Positions 57,006 through 64,000 of a stretch of DNA of 64,000 nucleotides are shown here, piece after piece. Position numbers and translations under genes: made by a program. Position 1 is the first letter of the stretch. Every line of letters begins with the position of its first letter. Below the pieces are notes generated by a model, which was not told the DNA's origin, searched no databases, and worked only from the letters and a program-made list of their open reading frames with translations. Location: contig NC_134538.1 of NCBI RefSeq assembly GCF_050624435.1, forward strand, positions 128,942,937-129,006,936, in the 5' to 3' direction. The DNA is from Tenrec ecaudatus (Eukaryota > Chordata > Mammalia > Afrosoricida > Tenrecidae).

Positions 57006-57634
57006 TAGTTACTACCATCAGGGATTGAGTGGCTCTGAATTACACTACAGTGTCTACAATTAATTTTTTTTAAGGAAAGAAAATTCTGTTTTCTAGCTTT
57101 TGAGTTTAACATATGTGACTACTATCCATGCCTAGTCAGGAGTCTTCAACAGAGTCAACAGTAGGTTAAGTGTGAGGCTGCTAACCAATGGGGATGTCAA
57201 GTTAGTGAACTTTTGAAATCCAGTTTATAAGTTAGATGTTCATGAGTCAAAATGCCAACTCCTGCAATCGACTGCCATCTTCAGTAAGCAGCATGGATGT
57301 GAACCTCTCTTACCCCCTTTGGCCTCCCCATCGCCAAGAGTCAGGGTTCAGATATGCGTCCGCTCTTTGTCTTCCTGGCCTATTCTAAACTAACCCCACA
57401 GCACTCACTTCAATGCCGGCTTCTATACTTCCTTGAAACGGCCACACTGGACTCACAGATAATGTCCGAAATAAGGAGGTTTATTAGGGAAGTTAATAGT
57501 TTGCCACAAGTCGGGATCTATAAATAGTAAGGCTATCATGACTGGTCTAGAGAAACACCTCTCCTCTGTCAGATACCAAGTTTTTCTTTGGTCCGGAGCT
57601 TCTCAACCACATGTTCCCTTGCTCTTTAAATCTG
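57006..57634. other. Possible SINE start and LTR-like DNA
   Basis: 57145-57200 ('gtaggttaagtgtgaggctg') is the start of an AfroSINE. 57390-57600 is GC-richer and shows 'tttattagggaagttaatag', which loosely resembles the insert at 15.6 kb. No boundaries could be proved. Confidence 0.4.
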
Positions 57635-57857
57635 CAAAAGTCCTCAAACTTTTTCAACAAGGGGCCAGTTCACTGTCCCTCAGACCTGTTGGAGGGCCGG
57701 ACTATAGTTCAAACAAAAGCTATGAACAACTTCCTATGCACACTGCACATATCTTATTATGAAGTAAAAGAACAAACCATTAAAAACACCCAACAGGCCA
57801 GATAAATGTTCTCAGTGGGCCGTATGTGGCCCGTGGGTCGTAGTTTGAGGATGCCTG
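57635..57857. mobile_element. Second hAT-like MITE
   Basis: 223-bp element with terminal inverted repeats: left CAAAAGTCCTCAAACTTTT, right (other strand) CAGGCATCCTCAAACTA. Internal words 'gttggagggccggactatag' and 'gggccgtatgtggcccgtgg' are typical of a non-autonomous hAT family different from SPIN. An 8-bp target duplication is not evident (TAAATCTG against CTCCAGGG). The frames 57538-57805 read through it and are not genes. Confidence 0.65.
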
Positions 57858-58310
57858 CTCCAGGGTCTAGGAAGCCAGGCAGACTCTCACTCCCTCACAG
57901 CTGATATCCTCTGACTGGATGAGAAGGTGGCATCCCCTCATCTCAGCTCTGCTTCGCCGAGTCTTTGTGCCAGTCTCCGGGGTATACAGTTTCCATGGCT
58001 CGATCCCTAGAGAGCGATCTTGGATAGGGTCTTCAGTGGCCTGGAATTTCTTTCTCTGTCCCAGATGACTCTTGTACTGATGATAGCTTTGATGGAGTGT
58101 AGTTTTTGTCTGTTAGCTGACTATACCCCCAAGAAAGATGAAGGTGACTTAAAAAATGAGGGTGTCTTAAGTCATCCTTCTAGTAAAGGACCTTAACGAA
58201 GCCGCCAAGGAAACGGAGGGCGTGGCATGGTTCATGTGCTCTACTAAGATCAGGACTTACCGCAGCTTTACCCTTTGTGACTTCTCTAAAATGGCATAAT
58301 AACCACAGGC
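57858..58310. other. Unassigned GC-richer DNA
   Basis: Together with 57390-57634 this may be a retroviral LTR into which the MITE inserted. No defining boundary was seen. Confidence 0.35.
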
Positions 58311-59705
58311 ATAGAGATTAGAATTCTAATACATCCCATGAGGAATTGACCATAAGAATTGAAGACCATAGGAATTGACAGATTACCTCTCACAACCTGA
58401 TCAACAAGGAGAAAATGACTACAGAACACGGAATAAGTCATGCTATTCCATATGATTGTATCTTGTATTAGAATGTGCTTTTACAAGATAGGCACTCCTA
58501 TATATATCTTTTTTCTCATTTAATTATGTGTAAACATCGTGTTGACATTTACCTAAACTCTAGTACAGTGGACTTTTGTTTACCTCAGGGTTTTCTTTTA
58601 CAGAAATTCTGTTGGAAGGAAAGTGTTCTGCCCTTCTAGAATTTTGAACGTATACCATTCTTCACTGGAAATGATCTCTGTCTTTTTCTTTGATTTGATT
58701 TTATACTGAGTACCACTTAATCACAAGTTTTCAAAGCTACTCCCTGGAATTTGATTGATTTTTGCCTCCTATTTTATCTTTCTCAAATGGAAATGCTAGA
58801 AAACATGGTAGGTTTGGTTACAAATCTGGAAGTATTAAAGCTCTCTCGGTTTCTGAACCCTACCAGATTCGTATGCAAATACTGATGACTTGAGCCGTGG
58901 AGAATGTAATCCTATTATAGTCTCACATTTATCAGCATGTTTAGAAATCCTGATTAGCCTTGCTAATCACCTAGCTTCTTCCTTAGATATTATTCCTAGC
59001 TCTGGTGGTTTCATAGCCTTTCATGTGAGAAAATATGATTTTGACTTCACCTACTTCTGAAGTTCTTTATGTATGTGTTTGTGTGTCAGAGAAAGACAAT
59101 ATTTTCCCTGAGATAATATTTTTTATTCTATTCAAAGGCTGACATCTTTTTAATAAAATATATAAGCAAAAATATTATAAATAGCCCACAAATTAAAACT
59201 TTTGTCCTGTTTGAAAACTAAATCCATCAAAAATAATTTTTGCAATATTTGATCTAATTTAATCCACTTATATTCCAAGTCACTCTATAAAATAGATTAA
59301 CATTCCTGCGCTCAGCTGTTTTCCAATAGGCAAAGTATGTGAACTTTCCAGGTATGTGCAATTCCACTCAGTATTTTTTTCATGAGATGAGAAAAGAATA
59401 TATATCAAAGCCTATAAAACATAAAAATATGAAACATTTATTTCTTAATTTGAATCTGATTTTCCAAATTTAAGTTCTGAACACAAATGCAGCTAATTAT
59501 TCTTCCTGGTAACACATAAACATGGTTTATTATGTGCCAATAATTAATACATCATTATCAATAGGTCAGTCTTTAAGTAGCTACTCAAAAAGGGTATCTT
59601 TTTGTTCTATTCCTTTTGCTGTAAATTTCATCCTGCTAAGCTTAGCAGATAATTGAAAAGTACTTAATCTAACCTTGAGAATTAAGGTAAACCTGATCAA
59701 GTTAT
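58311..59705. other. Unassigned AT-rich DNA
   Basis: About 1.4 kb with no open frame of note and no named repeat recognised. Confidence 0.5.
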
Positions 59706-59935
59706 GTTATTTTCAATTGTCTCATATGAATGTGAAATTTGGGCATTGAATAAAGAAGATAGAAGAATTGATGCAACTGAATTATCGTGCTGGTAAAGAA
59801 TATTGAAAGTACAATGGGACTGACCAGATCTAGCAAATTTGTCTTGGGAGAAATTCAACCAGAATTCTCTTTAGAGGCAAGAATGGTGAGACTTTATCTC
59901 ATGTAGTTAACCTACCAAGTAATTGATAAAATAAG
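59706..59935 (+). mobile_element. BovB/RTE LINE, C-terminal fragment
   Basis: Sense copy of the segment seen antisense at 46.8 kb. 'tgtgaaatttgggcattgaa', 'gaagaattgatgcaactgaa' and 'agaatattgaaagtacaatg' are the family landmarks. It provides the target site of the U1 pseudogene. Confidence 0.7.
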
Positions 59936-59942
59936 ATGTATC

Positions 59943-60106
59943 ATACTTACCCGGCAGGGGAGATACCATGATCAGGAAGGTGGTTTTCCCAGGGCGAGGC
60001 TTATCCGTTGCACTCCGGATGTGCTGACCCTTGCGATTTCCCCAAATGTGGGAAATTCGACTGCATAATTTGTGGGAGTGGGGGACTGTGTTCGCGCTCT
60101 CCCCTG
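59943..60106 (+). pseudogene. U1 snRNA retropseudogene
   Basis: 164 bp, the exact length of vertebrate U1 snRNA, aligned end to end. It starts ATACTTACCCGGCAGGGG (the usual splice-site-pairing 5' end with one change) and contains the stem-loop II region with GTTGCACTCC (usual ATTGCACTCC, the U1A-binding loop). It keeps the Sm-site word AATTTGTGG at 60067-60075 and ends CTCCCCTG. I count a handful of differences from the standard U1. Upstream is BovB DNA and no snRNA proximal sequence element is visible, so it is probably not transcribed. An A-rich tail follows (60107-60119), and ATGTATC occurs just before the copy and again after the tail. This fits retroposition by L1. The protein frames at 59972-60202 are spurious. 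Confidence 0.93.
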
Positions 60107-60119
60107 GAAAAAAGAAAAC

Positions 60120-61595
60120 AATGTATCTGCTACTATGATAAATATTCCCTCTATTATTTTCAATATTCCTTTGCCCTTATTGCAAGACATTATAGTGAGT
60201 AAAATAAAGCAGCCTGTGAGCGTTACGCCTTCAAGGAATAAAAGAAATTAATCTCCGGACAACAAAAACATAAAGCTGAAACATGTGTCTTTTTGTAAGT
60301 AAGACTTTAACTTCAACTAAGGACAAAAATGAATCTAACCTTGTGAACCTAAAGCACATTTTTTTCAGGTTTTTTATGGGTGTTTTGTTGTTATTGTTGA
60401 ATTTTATAATTCTAAAGTAAACAACAACAAAAAGTCTCCTCCTTACTAAATATATTGAGATAAACTTAGCAAACATGAACATAAGGTTAATTTTGCTTTC
60501 TCATAAAAGGTGTATCATCTATGTTCAGTTTCTGATATTTGCACAGTTAAAATATTAAAATTAAATACAAAATGAAAAAGAGTCATTGTCAAATAGTTTA
60601 TTCTAAAATATGTCTTTCATAGCTTAAAATGACACTCATTACAATAACAATGAGTAAAAGATATAACAACCTCTTTCTAAATTGTTGTTCTTATTATTCA
60701 CTCCAAATACATCTTCTTTGTTAGTGATTTTTTGAAGACTTTTGTAAAAAATGAAAAATCTTGAATTTTGAAAGTAATAAAAGATAAGAATAGGTTTTTG
60801 AAGTGATCACCAGGATATTTCTATCTCCCTTTGTAAAAGTTTAAATAAAATTAAAGTCCTTCTGATAGCTTATAAACTCAAAACACAGAGGGCAGCTTTG
60901 GGAATATTGCAACATGACACACTTAGAGTGTTTTAAGACTGATATAAATTCCTATTCCATAATCATTAAAAGGGCTTAGACATCCTAAATCAGAGAGAAG
61001 GAATGTAATTAATAAAGATTCTTAAATGTAACATCGCTGAGGATCATATACTGTGGCACTTTAAGGGTGACTGCAAAAGCATTGACATTCTTCCCATCCA
61101 GGGTTAGATTTTACTCCCTTTCCTGTTTTAGCACATAAAGGAGATGAGAAATGACAGCATGCCAGTTCTAGGTTTAGACTTTCACTGGACCAGCAGCTCC
61201 ACGTTGGTCTCTTAGAACTCCAAGCTGCTATGCAAAAGTAGAATGATCCTGCCAGAGAGCCTACATGGAATGTCCTGAGACTAAAGAGAGAGACATGGAA
61301 GAGATGCTGAGACTTCACCGAGAAGGAGAGTGGCATAGCCAAGCCAAACATTCCATTAGCTACACAAGGAAGCAAAGATAATACAAAGAAAGTGCCTTTT
61401 ATCTCAGTCCGTTCCACCCAGCAACATACTATTGTGGTGAATGCTCTGGGCAATGAGTGAAACATCCATCCAAATCCTGCTCAAAATCCTGACTTACATA
61501 AACATCAGATATAATAGCGTGGGGGTTGCTTAGAGTGCTAACGTTCATACTAACTGATCATGCTGTGATTTAAAAGTGTTTGCCTCATGGAAGTC
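60120..61595. other. Unassigned DNA
   Basis: AT-rich to 61.0 kb, then a more balanced stretch (61050-61480) holding the minus-strand 134-residue frame at 61061-61465. That frame shows hydrophobic runs but no recognisable domain, promoter or splice context, and I do not call it a gene. Confidence 0.4.
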
Positions 61596-61599
61596 CACC

Positions 61600-61825
61600 A
61601 CTCATTCTCAGTGCCATCAAGGCAATTCTGACCCCCCCCCCAACAACCCTATAGGACAGTGGAGAATTGCCCCCATATAGGCCTTTGAGTATGTAAATCT
61701 TTACTGGAGTACAGAGATTCCTCTTTCTCCAACTAGTGTCTGGGAGTTTCAAACAGTTTTGCTAGTCAAGTGTCTTTCTGTTAGGAACCCAAGCTGTAAC
61801 CCACTTTGCCACTGTAGAAGAAATC
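61600..61825 (-). mobile_element. AfroSINE, diverged
   Basis: Antisense landmarks: 'ctcagtgccatcaaggcaat', 'ccctataggacagtggagaa', 'tactggagtacagagattcc' and 'acccactttgccactg' at the right. Confidence 0.75.
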
Positions 61826-62270
61826 CTTGATCTTGCAAAATTTTATCATAGGGTCTCCCGCTTTGTATCATCATAGCCATACATTCCTTTTGTTTTCAAA
61901 CATTTGCATTCCAATGACCAGTTTATCAATACTTGTGATTGCATGCTTGATCAATTTTAGACTGAAGGAGATGATGGAATTTCTAAATTTCTTCATCATC
62001 GACTTTAGTAATTGGTGCATACATTTGAATAGTCGTTGTATAACTATACTTCCTTGTAAGAGGATAAGTATTATCCTATCACATACAACATTGTTTTGCA
62101 AGACATCTTGAAATGTTCTTTTTGATGATGTAGTAAACTCCATTCCTCTTAAATTTACCATTTGGGACATAGTAAACCATATAATTGTTAGATTCAAAGT
62201 TGTTAATACCAGTAGATTTCAGTTCGTTCATGCCTAAGACTGTGTATTCCTTTCCAGTTTTAACAACTCT
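61826..62270 (-). mobile_element. BovB/RTE LINE, endonuclease part
   Basis: Antisense BovB parallel to 14290-14600. The minus-strand frame 61871-62197 covers the endonuclease; near 62020-62040 it gives an I-Q-[M/V]-Y-A-P-like reading with a frame break. The segment stops at the LTR-like pair and resumes at 63271. Confidence 0.7.
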
Positions 62271-62740
62271 CTTGGTTCAGGTAGACTAGAGAAACAATTT
62301 CATAGACACTCATATGTGTATAAGAAAGAGATTTATATATAAGAGCAGTTGAATATTGAGAAAACATCCCAGCCCAGTCCAGATCAAGTCCATAAATCTG
62401 ATATGAACCCATACGTCCGGTGCTAATCTATAAATTCCTCTTCAGACTCACACAACACATGCAATGACACCAAATGCAGGAAGATTACAGGCCAGTGACT
62501 GGAAGGCCTTGTGGATCCAATGGTGCTATAAGCATCTTAACACTCACATGGCTCTGGCTGCCATCATCCAGTCTCCATGTGGCTTGTCAACAGAGACTGA
62601 GTCTGTGTCCTGCATCCAGTGAGCTATTTATCTCCCTAGTGCCTCCATATTAGGTCATCAAACTATGACCTGGTCGAGAGACTAAATCCACCCCTTCACT
62701 CATAATCCTCTCAAATTGAGAACCAATTATATAACATAGG
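62271..62740 (-). mobile_element. LTR-like element (first of a head-to-head pair)
   Basis: Left end 'cttggttcaggtagactag', 'cagtccagatcaagtcca' inside, right end 'ccaattatataacatagg'. Its LTR-sense 5' end touches the 5' end of the next copy. Confidence 0.65.
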
Positions 62741-63270
62741 TAGTTAGTTTATTATGCCAGTCTGGCCAATAAACGCATGTGGGGTTAATTGAAGAGCGGA
62801 GAGGGATAAATGGCTCAGTGACCCTTGCCTTTCGAGCTCTTGGGTCTCTTGCTTTCTGGAGGTTGGACCAGGGTGCAGCTGCCTTAGCCAGTTGCCTGCT
62901 TCAGCTGGCAAGGCTCACTTCCTGCAAGACATCCCTGAGGAGAAGCCACATGGACCTACCCTAATGCAACCCTGGGTGCTGGAGCAGCTATATGGAGACC
63001 GCTGCCAGTGCTGATATATTTATACACTCACTGATTCAGCTTTCCTCCTGCAGTCGGCATCATTGCATCTGTTTTGTGAGATTGGGGAGGACTTTGTGGA
63101 TTGGTGTTGGACAAATGGGTTAGTAGGTTAATATTGAACTTGTGGGCTTGGGCAGCACTGGATGGGATGTTTTCTTGATGCTCACTTAACCTTTTTAAGT
63201 TTTGTATAAAATTCTCTCTTATACATGAGTTTCTGTGAATTTATTTCTCTAAAGTACTCAGACTAACACA
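62741..63270 (+). mobile_element. LTR-like element (second of a head-to-head pair)
   Basis: Plus-oriented related copy. It begins near 'tagttagtttattatgccag' and ends 'gaatttatttctctaaagta' then CTCAGACTAACACA, a clean LTR-like 3' end. The middle is GC-richer than in the other members, so it may be another subfamily. The frame 62779-62964 lies within it. Confidence 0.65.
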
Positions 63271-63545
63271 ATAACTACAACAACCTCCAATATTCTGAGA
63301 CCAATGGTCCAATAATTAATGGATGTTGCAGATGGTGTTTCTCATTTTGAGTAGTGCCCTATCAGTAAATAAACACGCCCAAATCTTTTCTCCATCCACT
63401 TCACTTTGGTCAATTCTGCTTTGAGGAGGCAGCTCTTTGTCAGCCAAGTGCTCTCCATCCAAAGGAGCTCATCTTCTGGCGTAGTGTTACATAGTGTTCC
63501 TCAGACATTCATAAGGTTTCCACGGGCTCATTGATCAAAACGGAA
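63271..63545 (-). mobile_element. BovB/RTE LINE, 5'-ward segment
   Basis: Continuation of the BovB interrupted at 62270. 'tctcattttgagtagtgccc' with 'tatcagtaaataaa' equals the segment at 15915-15945. Confidence 0.65.
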
Positions 63546-64000
63546 CTTTTTTTTCTTTTTCTCTGTTTTTAAAATCATTTTATTGGGTGCTAATGCAGCT
63601 CTTATCACAAACCATCCATCCATTTATTGTGTCAAGCACATTTGTACATTTGTTGCCATCATCATTTTCAAAACATTTTCTTTCTACTTGAGCCCTTGCT
63701 ATCAGCTTCTCAGTTCTCGCCTCCCTCCCCACCTTCATACCCTCATGAATTATTTGATAATTTATAAATTATTATTATTTTTTCATGTCTTACACTGGCT
63801 GATATGTCCCTTCACCCACTTTTCTGTTATACATCCCCCGGGGAAGGGGTTATATTTAGATCATTGTAATCAGTTCCCTTTTTCTCCCCCCACCTTCCCC
63901 TTCCCCTCCTGGTTTGGCTACTCTCAATATTGGTCCCAAGGGGTTTATCTGTCCTGGATTCCAGCTCTTATCTGTCCTTGTGTACATACTCTGGTCTACC
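63546..64000 (-). mobile_element. L1 3' end, older subfamily, runs off window
   Basis: Begins with a T-rich stretch (poly-A on the minus strand), then 'aaaatcattttattgggtgc', 'tacatttgttgccatcatca' and 'cttgagcccttgctatcagc'. It continues into the body seen at 10.1-10.4 kb ('ggggtttatctgtcctggat'). The element extends past the right edge. Confidence 0.8.

Noticed and set aside
59972-60202. Small ORFs on both strands
   Set aside because: They lie across the U1 snRNA pseudogene and read structural RNA sequence.
61061-61465. 134-residue minus-strand frame with hydrophobic stretches
   Set aside because: No family resemblance, no splice or promoter context and no supporting neighbours. Open frames of this length occur by chance in 64 kb.

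Overview
This is a stretch of mammalian, gene-poor, repeat-rich nuclear DNA. No host protein-coding gene can be supported: every open reading frame is short and either lies in a recognisable transposon or shows no family resemblance or coding pattern. The window holds many copies of the tRNA-derived SINE typical of Afrotheria (AfroSINE), numerous BovB/RTE-type LINE fragments, Afrotherian-type L1 3' ends, and three hAT elements of the SPIN family. Among Afrotheria, SPIN is known from tenrecs, so a tenrec such as the lesser hedgehog tenrec is my best guess. That identification is an inference from remembered repeat families, not a database match.

Layout. 1-6.2 kb: BovB 3' ends, an LTR fragment and unassigned AT-rich DNA. 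6.2-7.9 kb: L1 3' region on the plus strand. 9.0-9.8 kb: a mariner-like element with terminal inverted repeats and TA flanks. 9.9-16.1 kb: a long minus-strand block of BovB interrupted by L1, by an LTR and by an unidentified GC-rich insert. 16-20 kb: unassigned DNA with an MLT1-like LTR and SINEs. 20.6-22.3 kb: second plus-strand L1 3' region. 22.8-23.1 kb: short SPIN derivative. 23.7-28.7 kb: older L1 ends, simple repeats and a BovB endonuclease fragment. 28.8-38.1 kb: SINEs, BovB, an MLT1-like LTR and two LTR-like elements. 40.05-42.07 kb: an L1 insertion with a 5' inversion and a perfect 13-bp target duplication. 47.3-50.6 kb: a full-length but inactivated SPIN element of about 2.8 kb lying inside an older LTR-like element. 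51.6-52.1 kb: a unique, moderately GC-rich segment that could be conserved non-coding DNA. 56-57 kb: a SPIN deletion derivative inside an MLT1-like LTR. 57.6-57.9 kb: another hAT-like MITE. 59.94-60.11 kb: a 164-bp U1 snRNA retropseudogene. 61.6-64 kb: SINE, BovB split by two head-to-head LTRs, and a minus-strand L1 end that runs off the window.

Nothing here functions together as a pathway. The interest lies in transposon history: the nested insertions order the elements in time, with SPIN younger than the LTRs it split. The SPIN flanks fit the 8-bp, TA-centred target duplication expected of Buster-type hAT transposases, and the L1 and U1 copies show marks of L1-machinery retroposition. I found no undescribed system that the sequence would support.
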